NCBI RefSeq assembly: GCF_017368795.1
Contig: NZ_JAFNLL010000035.1
Coordinates: 1 to 41,882 of the forward strand
DNA from: Arthrobacter cavernae
GTDB taxonomy: Bacteria; Actinomycetota; Actinomycetes; Actinomycetales; Micrococcaceae
Reading direction: 5' to 3'
DNA length: 41,882 nucleotides
The notes beneath the pieces were generated by a model. The model had not been told where the DNA came from. It saw only the letters and a list, made by a program, of their open reading frames with translations, and searched no databases. A program made the translations under genes and the position numbers. Below, in pieces: positions 27,765 to 34,660 of the stretch. Numbering within the stretch: position 1 is the first letter of the stretch; each line of letters starts with the position of its first letter.

Positions 27765-28508
27765 TTGCGTGTCCTGACGATCATTCCCACCTACAACGAG
27801 CTGGAATCCCTGCCGATAACCCTCGGAAGGCTGCGTGCTTCCGTGCCTGCCTCGGACGTCCTGGTGGTTGATGACAACAGCCCCGACGGAACCGGCCGCC
27901 TAGCCTACAGCATCGCCGCTGAGGACAGCCAGGTCCACGTCCTGCACCGGAAGGGCAAGGAAGGCCTTGGTGCCGCGTACATCGCAGGATTCAAGTGGGG
28001 CCTCGCCGCCGGCTACGACGTCCTTGTCGAAATGGACGCCGACGGTTCGCACAAGCCGGAACAGCTGCCGCTGCTGCTGGATGCCATCAACGACGGCGCC
28101 GACCTCGCCATGGGCTCCCGCTGGGTGTCCGGCGGCAGTGTGGTCAACTGGCCCCTGTACCGCCAGGCAATTTCGCGTATCGGCAGCACCTATGCCCGGA
28201 TCATGCTGGGCGTGAAAATCAAGGACGTTACGGGCGGGTACCGTGCGTTCCGTCGCAGCACCCTTGAAGCACTCAAGCTGGATGATGTTGAGTCTGTTGG
28301 CTACGGCTTCCAGGTGGACCTGGCCTGGCGTGTCGCCAAGCTCGGCCTGAAGATCGAAGAGCGTCCCATCACGTTCGTGGAGCGTGAACTGGGTGCGTCC
28401 AAGATGAGCGGAAACATTGTGGTCGAGGCCATGATCAACGTCACGAAGTGGGGCCTCGCCGCACGCTGGGCAAAGCTGACCGGGCGCAAGACGCCGGTAG
28501 CCAAGTAG
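27765..28508 (+). CDS. ppm1: Polyprenol monophosphomannose synthase (GT2)
   Basis: 247-residue family 2 glycosyltransferase moving mannose from GDP-mannose to polyprenol phosphate. The product is the donor for lipoglycan and protein O-mannosylation outside the membrane. Nucleotide-binding DDNSPDGT at 36-43 and the metal motif DADGSH at 91-96 are clear; the MGSRWVSGGSV and DVTGGYRAFRR motifs also fit DPM1 enzymes. There is no transmembrane or Lnt-like domain, so it is the stand-alone synthase. The start is a TTG at 27765 with AAGGAAAGG 7 bases upstream and the conserved RVLTIIPTYNE following. No upstream ATG or GTG fits. Confidence 0.93.
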   Translation: MRVLTIIPTYNELESLPITLGRLRASVPASDVLVVDDNSPDGTGRLAYSIAAEDSQVHVLHRKGKEGLGAAYIAGFKWGLAAGYDVLVEMDADGSHKPEQLPLLLDAINDGADLAMGSRWVSGGSVVNWPLYRQAISRIGSTYARIMLGVKIKDVTGGYRAFRRSTLEALKLDDVESVGYGFQVDLAWRVAKLGLKIEERPITFVERELGASKMSGNIVVEAMINVTKWGLAARWAKLTGRKTPVAK

Positions 28509-28540
28509 CCGGAAACGGGCCAGCACACGCCAGACAAACA

Positions 28541-28589
28541 AAGGCCGGGTCCGGTCACTGTGGGAATCCCAGTGACCGGACCCGGCCTT
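28541..28589. terminator. Strong bidirectional terminator between ppm1 and rbpA
   Basis: Perfect 20-bp arms (28541-28560 and 28570-28589, ending in CCGGCCTT) with a 9-base loop. T-rich sequence follows on the right and A-rich sequence precedes on the left, so it can serve both converging genes. Confidence 0.92.
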
Positions 28590-28623
28590 GTTGTTCATGA
28601 GCCGTTTCGGGGCGGCTGCGGCC

Positions 28624-28971
28624 TTAGGCCGAGCGGCGTTCCCCACGGCGTTCGCGGAGGATGTTCAGACGGTCTTCCAGGATGGTCTCCAGCTCCGGGA
28701 GGCTGCGGCGTTCAAGCAACATGTCCCAGTGGGTGCGGACAGCCTTCTCGTTGGCGTCAACCGGACGTTCGCCGTCCACCAGGAGGGCTTCCTTGCCGGT
28801 CTTGGAAACCCAGACAGGGGGGATTTCGGCTTCGGCGGAGAAGGTGACGAAGACCTGCTCGCCGTCCTCGCAGCGGTATTCGACCCGCTGGCGCGGCGCC
28901 GGCTCAACGCCGGATTCGGTTTCCATGCTCTGGGCGCCAAGGCGCATACCCCGCAGGCTGCGATCGCTCAT
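28624..28971 (-). CDS. rbpA: RNA polymerase-binding protein RbpA
   Basis: 115-residue essential-type actinobacterial RNA polymerase factor that stabilises open complexes with the principal sigma factor. The N-terminal tail is followed by the core (YRCEDGEQVFVTFSAEAEIP) and by the sigma-interacting C-terminal part (RTHWDMLLERRSLPELETIL). Only one Cys (residue 34) is left of the zinc-ligand set seen in Streptomyces; the second pair position reads VWVSKTG. ATG with GAGGAG upstream. Two promoter candidates lie 100-190 bases upstream. Confidence 0.95.
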   Translation of the reverse strand: MSDRSLRGMRLGAQSMETESGVEPAPRQRVEYRCEDGEQVFVTFSAEAEIPPVWVSKTGKEALLVDGERPVDANEKAVRTHWDMLLERRSLPELETILEDRLNILRERRGERRSA

Positions 28972-29072
28972 GATTACTCCTCTGTCTGTTCGCGGAGCCG
29001 TACCCCGCGCTAGCCGGATGCCGATTGCGCGGCTTCCGGACTACTGTCTGCACTCGTTGCATCACTAGATGA

Positions 29073-29098
29073 AACGCCTGACCAAGCCTTAATGTTCC
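29073..29098 (-). promoter_or_regulatory. SigR/SigH-type promoter candidate upstream of rbpA
   Basis: On the minus strand GGAACA and GTT are separated by 17 bases (GGAAC-N18-GTT), matching the consensus of the thiol-stress sigma factors SigR and SigH. In Streptomyces rbpA belongs to the SigR regulon, which makes this more than a chance match. Predicted leader is about 90 bases. Confidence 0.55.
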
Positions 29099-29129
29099 GT
29101 TCGGAATGATCCGGCCGGACAAATATCCT

Positions 29130-29159
29130 ATTATACGCGGATTCCGGCCGGTAGGACAA
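29130..29159 (-). promoter_or_regulatory. Housekeeping promoter candidate upstream of rbpA
   Basis: On the minus strand TTGTCC (29159-29154), an 18-base spacer, then a perfect TATAAT (29135-29130). Identical CCGGCCGG octamers (29111-29118 and 29144-29151) flank the -10. Confidence 0.55.
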
Positions 29160-29190
29160 AGCAGCAGGCCGGCCCGTGCAGGAATCGGAG

Positions 29191-29231
29191 AACGGCAACG
29201 GCCGGCCAGAACCTGGCCGGCCGTTGCCGTT
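29191..29231 (-). terminator. Terminator of the SPFH gene
   Basis: Perfect 18-bp arms (29191-29208 and 29214-29231) with a 5-base loop, 22 bases beyond the SPFH stop. Strong hairpin, few T residues. Confidence 0.85.
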
Positions 29232-29253
29232 GATCATCGGTTGCCCGCTGGGG

Positions 29254-30216
29254 CTATTCAGCGGAGCTCTTGGCCTCGCTGCTCTCGCTGCCGCTTCCGT
29301 TCGCAAACAGCCCTGCGCCGGGGGACTTCGTGTTGGTTCCGCCCAGCGCACTGCCGATGCCCTTCAAGGCCTCGCCGATTTCGCTGGGAACGATCCAGAG
29401 CTTGTTCGAGGAACCTTCCGCGATCTTGGGAAGCGTCTGAAGGTACTGGTAGGCCAGCAGCTTCTGGTCAGGGTTGCCCTTGTGGATTGCGTCGAAGACC
29501 TTCTGGATGGCCTGGGCTTCACCGTCGGCGCGCAGGATGGCCGCCTTGGCGTCACCTTCGGCCGCGAGGATTGCAGCCTGGCGCTGGCCCTCGGCAGTCA
29601 GGATCTGTGACTGCTTGGTGCCTTCGGCGGTCAGGATGGCTGCGCGACGGTCACGCTCGGCGCGCATCTGCTTTTCCATCGAGTCTTGGATGGAATGGGG
29701 CGGGTCGATGGCCTTGAGCTCCACGCGGGAAACACGGATGCCCCAGCGCCCGGTGGCTTCGTCCAGTACGCCACGGAGCTGGCCGTTGATCTGGTCGCGT
29801 GAGGTCAGCGCTTCTTCAAGGTTGAGCCCACCCACCACGTTGCGGAGCGTGGTGGTGGTCAGCTGTTCCACTGCCTGGATGTAGTTGGCGATCTCGTAGG
29901 TGGCGGCCCGGGGGTCCGTCACCTGGAAGTACACCACGGTGTCGATGGAGACGACCAGGTTGTCCTCGGTGATGACCGGCTGCGGCGGGAAGGACACCAC
30001 TTGTTCGCGGAGGTCGAGAAGCGGCAGCAGCCGGTCGACAAACGGAATCAGGATGGTGAGCCCCGGGTTGAGCGTGCGCTGGTACTTGCCGAGGCGTTCA
30101 ACGACGCCGGCACGTGCCTGCGGGATGATCCGGACCGAGCGGACCAGCACGATGATTACAAAAATGACGAGAACAATCAGCACTATCGCGGCTGCTGTTC
30201 CTCCCAAGCCATCCAT
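29254..30216 (-). CDS. SPFH/band 7 membrane scaffold protein
   Basis: 320 residues: N-terminal transmembrane helix (about 8-27), SPFH/band 7 domain (about 28-200) with the PFVDRLLPLLDLREQV and TLRNVVGGLNLEEAL motifs, then a long Ala/Glu-rich coiled coil with repeated ILTAEG/ILAAEG units (about 205-245), and a flexible Gly/Ser-rich tail. It belongs to the HflK/C-stomatin group that organises membrane microdomains. The upstream NfeD-like gene is its usual partner. ATG with AAGGAG upstream. Confidence 0.93.
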   Translation of the reverse strand: MDGLGGTAAAIVLIVLVIFVIIVLVRSVRIIPQARAGVVERLGKYQRTLNPGLTILIPFVDRLLPLLDLREQVVSFPPQPVITEDNLVVSIDTVVYFQVTDPRAATYEIANYIQAVEQLTTTTLRNVVGGLNLEEALTSRDQINGQLRGVLDEATGRWGIRVSRVELKAIDPPHSIQDSMEKQMRAERDRRAAILTAEGTKQSQILTAEGQRQAAILAAEGDAKAAILRADGEAQAIQKVFDAIHKGNPDQKLLAYQYLQTLPKIAEGSSNKLWIVPSEIGEALKGIGSALGGTNTKSPGAGLFANGSGSESSEAKSSAE

Positions 30217-30330
30217 ACATCTCCTTCATTCCCCAGTTGCGTGGTTTGATGCGGTGTACCCCGCGGCAGTGCCATGGAACGCTGTCTGCCGCGGACGTTC
30301 TTGTGCTCGCTGCGCTGGCTCGCCGACCGC

Positions 30331-30792
30331 CTAGCGCGGGCTGTTGTCGGAGGTCGAGGCGACCACCGCCGTCGCACCATCGATCTTGGTGACCTCCACA
30401 GTTTCCCCGGCCTCAATCAAGCCTCCGGTGCTGCGCGCACTCCAGACGTCGCCGCCGATCTTGACGAGGCCGCCGGTACCGCTGACGGCTTCCATGACGA
30501 GGGCGGACTGGCCGATGAGCCGGTCAACATTGGTGCGCTGCTCCGCCGGACCCTTGCGCAGGTGTTTGAGCGCGACCGGACGGACGAAAGCGATCATCAG
30601 GAGGGAGACGACCGAGAAGACCACGATCTGCAGCCAGAAATCGGCGCCGGCGAAGTCTGCGATCAGCCCCGCGAGGGCTCCGCCGCCGAGCATGATGAAG
30701 AAGAGATCGAGAGTCAGCATCTCCACCACGGCAAACGCCAGGAAGACTGTGAGCCACAGTGCCCACCAGTTCTCGCCAAGCCATTCGAACAT
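30331..30792 (-). CDS. NfeD-like membrane protein
   Basis: 153 residues with three to four transmembrane segments in the first 80 residues (MFEWLGENWWALWLTVFLAF and onwards) and a C-terminal OB-fold (about 95-150: IGQSALVMEAVSGTGGLVKIGGDVW). Short NfeD proteins pair with SPFH/stomatin proteins as membrane-raft partners. ATG at 30792 with AAGGGGG upstream; an extra 13 codons upstream lack a start signal. A 114-base gap with a 9-bp hairpin (30261-30294) separates it from the downstream SPFH gene. Confidence 0.9.
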   Translation of the reverse strand: MFEWLGENWWALWLTVFLAFAVVEMLTLDLFFIMLGGGALAGLIADFAGADFWLQIVVFSVVSLLMIAFVRPVALKHLRKGPAEQRTNVDRLIGQSALVMEAVSGTGGLVKIGGDVWSARSTGGLIEAGETVEVTKIDGATAVVASTSDNSPR

Positions 30793-30872
30793 CGTTCCCC
30801 CTTGTTCCCGGATCCGCGTAAGCGAAATCACAGTCGCTGTTTTTCCATCCTAGCCCCGCGTGCGCATTCGCG

Positions 30873-31727
30873 TCAGGAAGTGGAGACTGCGGTGGTGAAA
30901 ACGCTGATGCCAAACCTTGCAGTGGCCGTGACGGCCTCGTCCGCACGCACCGATCGGGCCAGGGCCGCACGGTCCAGATGGTGTCCCGCCGGTCCCATGA
31001 AGGCAAGATCGGCCAGCTCGGTTCCGGTCAGCTGAAGCGGGATGTCCAGCTCCATGGTGGTTCCGGGCGCGAAGTGCTCCTGCATGCTCTCAGCCAGCCT
31101 CTCGGCCTTGCCGTCTTCGATGCCAAGCATGCCGGTGCGTGCCGCGATTTCCGCCAGATGCCCGGGGCGCGGCGTCACCACGATGAGCGCACCACCCGGC
31201 CGCAGCACGCGGGCGAACTCGGCGGGGTTGCGCGGCGCAAACACCACCAGGACGACGTCGACGGCGGCATCGGCGACCGGCAGCGGGCGCCAGATGTCCC
31301 AGACCAAGTTGACGGCTTCCGGGTTCAGGCGGGCCGCCCGGCGCAGGGCGAACTTGGAGATGTCCAGTCCGATGGCGGCAGCGGGCGAACGGTCCAGGAC
31401 GGACCGGAGGTAGTGTCCGGTGCCCGTGCCGGCGTCGAGCACCAGGGCATTGGGCGGGGCCAGCGCAGGCGCGGCCAGTTCCGCAACTGCTGCCGCCATG
31501 GCAGCGTAGTGACCAGCGGCCAGGAAGCTGTGGCGGGCCGCCACCATGTCCGCCGAATCGGCCTCGAAGGGCGTTCCCTTGCCCGTCAGGAGGTTGTAAT
31601 AGCCCTGCTTGGCGGCGTCAAAGCTGTGCCGGCTGCCGCACACGAGGGCCGCCCGGGGACCCGTGGTTCGGCGGAGGGCGTCCTGGCAGATGGGACAGCG
31701 CAAGGAGGCAACGGCGTCGGGAGGCAT
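30873..31727 (-). CDS. RlmA-like rRNA guanine-N1 methyltransferase
   Basis: 284-residue SAM methyltransferase. An N-terminal zinc ribbon (RCPIC, then VCGSRHSFD) is followed by the conserved KQGYYNLL segment and the Rossmann fold (VLDAGTGTGHYL). The combination is typical of RlmA, which methylates G745 or G748 of 23S rRNA; the close relative TlrB gives tylosin resistance. The ATG at 31727 is preferred to one at 31736 because TAGGAT and GGAG lie just upstream of it; the difference is three residues. Confidence 0.87.
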   Translation of the reverse strand: MPPDAVASLRCPICQDALRRTTGPRAALVCGSRHSFDAAKQGYYNLLTGKGTPFEADSADMVAARHSFLAAGHYAAMAAAVAELAAPALAPPNALVLDAGTGTGHYLRSVLDRSPAAAIGLDISKFALRRAARLNPEAVNLVWDIWRPLPVADAAVDVVLVVFAPRNPAEFARVLRPGGALIVVTPRPGHLAEIAARTGMLGIEDGKAERLAESMQEHFAPGTTMELDIPLQLTGTELADLAFMGPAGHHLDRAALARSVRADEAVTATARFGISVFTTAVSTS

Positions 31728-31734
31728 GGTCTCC

Positions 31735-31740
31735 ATCCTA
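31735..31740 (-). promoter_or_regulatory. Candidate leaderless -10 (TAGGAT)
   Basis: On the minus strand TAGGAT ends 7 bases before the ATG at 31727 of the RlmA-like gene. Confidence 0.45.
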
Positions 31741-31772
31741 CGGTGGGCGGACGCGCCTGTTGCCGCTGCCGG

Positions 31773-32450
31773 CTAGTCGACGAGGAAACCCAGAGCACTG
31801 CGGGCCGCGTCGATACCGGGTGTTGCCCAGTTGGCCGAGTATTCGGAGTTGTTGGACAGGGACCTCAGCTCGGCCCGGTCGAGGTAGAGGGCTCCGTGCA
31901 AGTGGTCGGTTTCGTGCTGGACGATCCGGGCCTGCCAGCCAGTGAAATCGGCGACAGCGCCGTTGCCGTCCGGACGCAGGTAGTCGAGGCGCACGTCCCG
32001 GTGCCTGGTGACCACCGCCTGCAGCCCGGTGACCGACAAACAGCCCTCGAAGAACGAGGCAGATTCCGTGCCCAGCGGCTCATAGCGGGGGTTGAGCATT
32101 GCGAAGAACTCCAGCGGTTCGCGTCCGCGCAACGCCGCCGCGGCAGGATCTATGTCGTACTGGTCCTCAAGGACTGCGAGCTGCAGCGGAATCCCGAGCT
32201 GCGGCGCTGCCAGCCCGACGCCTGGGGCCGCGTGCATCACGTCGCGCATCCGGCGGATCAGCAGCTGGAGTTCGGCGTCGTCCAGCTGGCCGTCGTACGG
32301 AGCCGAGTGCTGCCGCAGTACCGGATGTCCGGCCTGCACAATGGGCGGCAGTGCCTCAAGGTCCAAGAGTTGCAGGACTGTGTCCCTGATCCGGGAGGCG
32401 CTGAACGTGGTCCCTGGGCTCGCGGCGATGGGTCGGGGCTGGTGGCTCAT
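31773..32450 (-). CDS. def: Peptide deformylase
   Basis: 225-residue metalloenzyme removing the formyl group from new protein N-termini. All three motifs are intact: GVGLAAPQLG at 77-86, EGCLSV at 135-140 (metal ligand Cys137) and HETDH at 179-183. The N-terminal extension of about 35 residues is typical of actinobacterial enzymes. TAGGCT lies 6 bases before the ATG. It is followed by the RlmA-like gene in the same direction, so both act on translation components. Confidence 0.95.
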   Translation of the reverse strand: MSHQPRPIAASPGTTFSASRIRDTVLQLLDLEALPPIVQAGHPVLRQHSAPYDGQLDDAELQLLIRRMRDVMHAAPGVGLAAPQLGIPLQLAVLEDQYDIDPAAAALRGREPLEFFAMLNPRYEPLGTESASFFEGCLSVTGLQAVVTRHRDVRLDYLRPDGNGAVADFTGWQARIVQHETDHLHGALYLDRAELRSLSNNSEYSANWATPGIDAARSALGFLVD

Positions 32451-32456
32451 GCTTCG

Positions 32457-32462
32457 AGCCTA
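32457..32462 (-). promoter_or_regulatory. Candidate leaderless -10 (TAGGCT) for def
   Basis: On the minus strand TAGGCT ends 6 bases before the def ATG and overlaps the stop codon of the upstream lipoprotein gene. Confidence 0.45.
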
Positions 32463-32801
32463 TCGTCCGGTGCATGCAGCCGTGACGAAGTCCAGGATGT
32501 CGCCGCGCAGCGCCGCGGGAGCAGCCACCTTGACCGTCCCGCTGCTTCCGCTACCGGTGAGCGAAACGTGGAACGGGATGAGCGTGCCGCCTTGCCGCCA
32601 GCACCTGAGCTGGAGTCCGATGATATGGGTGGCGTAGTTGACTGGGAGATCTGTCCAATCAGTCCTGGAACGGGTTGAGTGGTGCCCCGTTGACGGCGCA
32701 CCAGTGCCGCCGGACGCGCACGAAGCGAGAAGGACTGCCGCGGGCACCATCAGGACAATGCAGTGCCCGACGGCGGCCGCGCGCCGTCGTCGTCCGCCCA
32801 C
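32460..32801 (-). CDS. Small putative lipoprotein
   Basis: 113 residues from a GTG at 32801. A basic N-terminus (GGRRRRAAA) and hydrophobic stretch lead to the lipobox LLASC at about residues 24-28. The mature part of about 85 residues has two further Cys residues that could pair. Codon use is normal for the region. No ribosome-binding site is evident, so an ATG at residue 18 is an alternative start. It ends 9 bases before def. I do not recognise a family. Confidence 0.6.
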   Translation of the reverse strand: MGGRRRRAAAVGHCIVLMVPAAVLLASCASGGTGAPSTGHHSTRSRTDWTDLPVNYATHIIGLQLRCWRQGGTLIPFHVSLTGSGSSGTVKVAAPAALRGDILDFVTAACTGR

Positions 32802-32878
32802 CGGCTGAGTCCAGGCACCCTCGAGTGCAGTCCAGAAGGTTGCGGGAAGGCCTGCAGGGGCCTGCCCTAGCTCGTCGG

Positions 32879-33073
32879 ATGAGCGAAACGACCCCCGTGG
32901 AATGCGTGCTTGGATTCGTCCGTGCCGTGGAGGCCGGCGGCGGTGCCGGGCAGCTGCGGCCCTATCTGGCCGAGGACTTCCAGCTCACGGAGTGGCCGAA
33001 TGTCCTGGCGAAATCCGGGGCGACGCGCAATCTGGAAGAGACGCTTTCCGGGGCCGATCAGAGTAGTGGCATC
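32879..33073 (+). pseudogene. SnoaL-like (NTF2 fold) protein, N-terminal half
   Basis: Codons 1-65 of a small SnoaL-like protein starting MSETTPVECVLGFVRAVEAGG, with the YLAEDFQLTEWPNVL segment typical of the NTF2-like fold. The frame reaches Gly-Ile and is then cut by a TGA that belongs to the inserted element. The missing half resumes in the same frame at 37365/37371. Joined at the shared GGCATC, the two halves give an uninterrupted protein of 129 residues, a normal length for the family. Function before disruption unknown. Confidence 0.85.
33068..33073 (+). repeat. Target-site duplication, left copy (GGCATC)
   Basis: Six bases identical to 37365-37370, directly flanking the element. They encode Gly-Ile in the split gene from both sides. 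Confidence 0.8.
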
Positions 33074-33125
33074 TGAGTATGTCAATCATTCTTGGCCCCG
33101 GTTTGACGGGCATTTTCGGCCCCAC
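33074..33125 (+). repeat. Left terminal inverted repeat of the IS21-type element
   Basis: 52 bases starting TGAGTATGTC; 35 of 52 match the reverse complement of 37313-37364. The two longest matching blocks are GGCCCCGGT and GGCCCCAC. Confidence 0.85.
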
Positions 33126-33143
33126 GTCATGGCCTGTGGGCCG

Positions 33144-33161
33144 GTGCAGCTCTGGCTGCAC
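33144..33161. other. Hairpin near the left element end
   Basis: GTGCAGC and GCTGCAC with a 4-base loop, between the terminal repeat and the passenger promoter. It may shield the passenger genes from outside transcription. Confidence 0.4.
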
Positions 33162-33209
33162 TTGTGCGAATCGCATTATTGGGCGCCCAGCGGCGCTCTG
33201 ATATACGCG

Positions 33210-33238
33210 TTGACATCTTTTGCTGCCACTTGCAGAAT
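33210..33238 (+). promoter_or_regulatory. Promoter of the passenger secreted-protein gene
   Basis: Perfect -35 TTGACA (33210-33215), 17-base spacer, -10 CAGAAT (33233-33238). The predicted leader is about 165 bases before the GTG at 33410; nothing else is recognised in it. Confidence 0.6.
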
Positions 33239-33409
33239 CAGAGCACGTCTTTGTGCACTCCCGAATGGTTGCCCGCTTTAGGGGTCTTGGGAGGGCCTTC
33301 GATGTGGCCGATTTTCCGTTTGGGGGCTGGATTTTCGAAGCACATCACGCCTTTTTGCGGTGGTTGGTCTTTCGACGCATGGTCAAGATCAGACTGGGGA
33401 AGGATTGTT

Positions 33410-33718
33410 GTGAAGAAAAAGGTCTCTCAACGAGCAAGGATCCTGTCATTGTCAATGGCAGTCGCCCTTGTTTTCAGTGCACTGTTGGGCGTGGGAGGTG
33501 CAAACGCGGCGCCCTCGCCGGCTGATCCGGGGAGCTACACGCCCGCTCCTTCGCTTCCGATTGAGGCGTCCTCACCGAAAGTCAAGGCAGATTTCGACGC
33601 TCACTTGGCCAAGGTGAAGGAAGAAGTCCGTGCCAACGGTGGCCGGATCGTTGGTGAACAGAAGGTTGCCTATGAACCTGCCCCGGGGAAAGCCTCAGCA
33701 AAGAAGGGGAGACGGTAA
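33410..33718 (+). CDS. Secreted protein, signal peptide and pro-region (5' part of a frameshifted gene)
   Basis: 102 residues from a GTG with GGGGAAGGA upstream. A Sec signal peptide (KKK start, hydrophobic core, cleavage near ANA-AP at about residue 33) is followed by a Pro-rich stretch and a charged helix (SSPKVKADFDAHLAKVKEEV). The frame ends in a basic KASAKKGRR tail. Inserting one G in CCCCGGGGAAA (about 33681-33691) would instead continue as PAPGESLSKEGETVTPMS straight into the next open frame, giving one 223-residue secreted protein. So this is most likely the first half of a broken, mis-assembled or frameshift-translated gene. No family recognised. Confidence 0.7.
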   Translation: MKKKVSQRARILSLSMAVALVFSALLGVGGANAAPSPADPGSYTPAPSLPIEASSPKVKADFDAHLAKVKEEVRANGGRIVGEQKVAYEPAPGKASAKKGRR

Positions 33719-33723
33719 CACCC

Positions 33724-34080
33724 ATGTCCTTTCCCAGCGGGTGTGGCCTCTATGTGATTACCTACTTCAACTACCGCCAGAACACCTACAGCGACGTGGT
33801 ACATTCAGCGCTCACCTCGTGCACCTTCAGCGTCTACTACATCGGCATGGAATCCGTCCTGAACAAGTACGACACATACTGGGGCTGGTGGAACACTGTC
33901 GACTATGGCTCCGCTGGACTCTACAACACCAGTTCCCTGACCTCGGCCGCTTACTTCACGTGCACGACTGGAAACCTCAGCGGTTTCTCAGGAAGCACCA
34001 GCGGAGAGTTGTACCGCGGAGGGACCCGGTACACGGCTGCGGCGTACGACGGAACGTATTTCTGGGACTGCGGAAACTAA
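33724..34080 (+). CDS. Cysteine-containing mature domain (3' part of the frameshifted secreted gene)
   Basis: 118 residues rich in Tyr, Ser, Thr, Gly and Trp with four Cys (residues 7, 33, 79 and 116), a composition typical of an exported disulfide-bonded domain. On its own it has no signal peptide and only a distant GGGGAG before the ATG. The same frame is open upstream into the end of the previous gene, so the two parts probably form one product. It overlaps the stop of the opposing gene by 4 bases. The fold is unknown to me; an exported effector, adhesin or bacteriocin-like role is possible but unproven. Confidence 0.7.
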   Translation: MSFPSGCGLYVITYFNYRQNTYSDVVHSALTSCTFSVYYIGMESVLNKYDTYWGWWNTVDYGSAGLYNTSSLTSAAYFTCTTGNLSGFSGSTSGELYRGGTRYTAAAYDGTYFWDCGN

Positions 34081-34598
34081 CTTCCGGGGCCGGCGGCGGG
34101 GCTCTTGGACCCGCCGCCGGCCCCCGGCATCTGAATCAGCCGATCATAGGTCCTGCAAAGGAATGGCTCGGCAGCCTGGACCCGGTCGGCAGCTATTTGA
34201 AACATGTCAATGTAATGCCCACCCGGAACCTGAACCCTGGGCAGCCTTCCTGGTTCAACGATCCAGAACGCACCAGGAAATGCTGCCAAGACGGTATCCG
34301 CGTAGTACACGGCAACATCGCGTGAAAACTCATCAACGTCGCCCGCAGGGTATGACCGGCTTCTGATTGCCTCGTCCAGCCGTGCCAAGCCTTCCCGCGA
34401 ACACGCAACGTTATTCCCTTCACGCGGAAGAAGCGGTTCCAACGTCGGATACCAGCGCAAGAGCCCGCTAAAGCGTTCTGTAGACCGTGCCTCATCTTCC
34501 CGCACATAGGCCGCGTACCAGCGGCTGGGAGGATGCGACAGAGCGAATTTCACCGCAGCCCGCGTACGCTCAAGGCTCTCCCCATCTATTTCGGACAC
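34077..34598 (-). CDS. Cytoplasmic passenger protein of unknown function
   Basis: 173 residues from a GTG at 34598 with AGGGGG upstream (a TTG at 34628 would add ten residues). No signal peptide or membrane segment. The N-terminal part is charged and helical. A central segment (FSRDVAVYYADTVLAAFPGAFWIVEPG) followed by a PRVQV strand and a final helix weakly resembles actinobacterial DUF6278-type proteins. The last 15 residues are Gly/Ser/Pro-rich. It is tail to tail with the secreted protein gene, overlapping it by 4 bases, an arrangement that would suit a regulator or protective partner. Function unknown. Confidence 0.65.
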   Translation of the reverse strand: MSEIDGESLERTRAAVKFALSHPPSRWYAAYVREDEARSTERFSGLLRWYPTLEPLLPREGNNVACSREGLARLDEAIRSRSYPAGDVDEFSRDVAVYYADTVLAAFPGAFWIVEPGRLPRVQVPGGHYIDMFQIAADRVQAAEPFLCRTYDRLIQMPGAGGGSKSPAAGPGS

Positions 34599-34660
34599 AC
34601 CAACCGACCCCCTAAGGACAGAGCCCAATGCAGTTTGGCACCGGGTCCGCAGCCCGGTCG

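Noticed and set aside
27422..27790. A 122-codon leftward frame and a 99-codon rightward frame in the gap before ppm1
   Set aside because: Neither has a ribosome-binding site or natural composition, and one would overlap the ppm1 promoter and start.
30261..30294. 9-bp inverted repeat CCGCGGCAG/CTGCCGCGG between nfeD-like and SPFH genes
   Set aside because: Short stem with a 16-base loop and no T-run; not strong enough to call a terminator within what looks like a functional gene pair.
32675..32878. An upstream extension of the SnoaL-like N-terminal fragment
   Set aside because: The added residues are Arg/Pro-rich shadow sequence opposite the small lipoprotein gene; the ATG at 32879 gives the proper family N-terminus.
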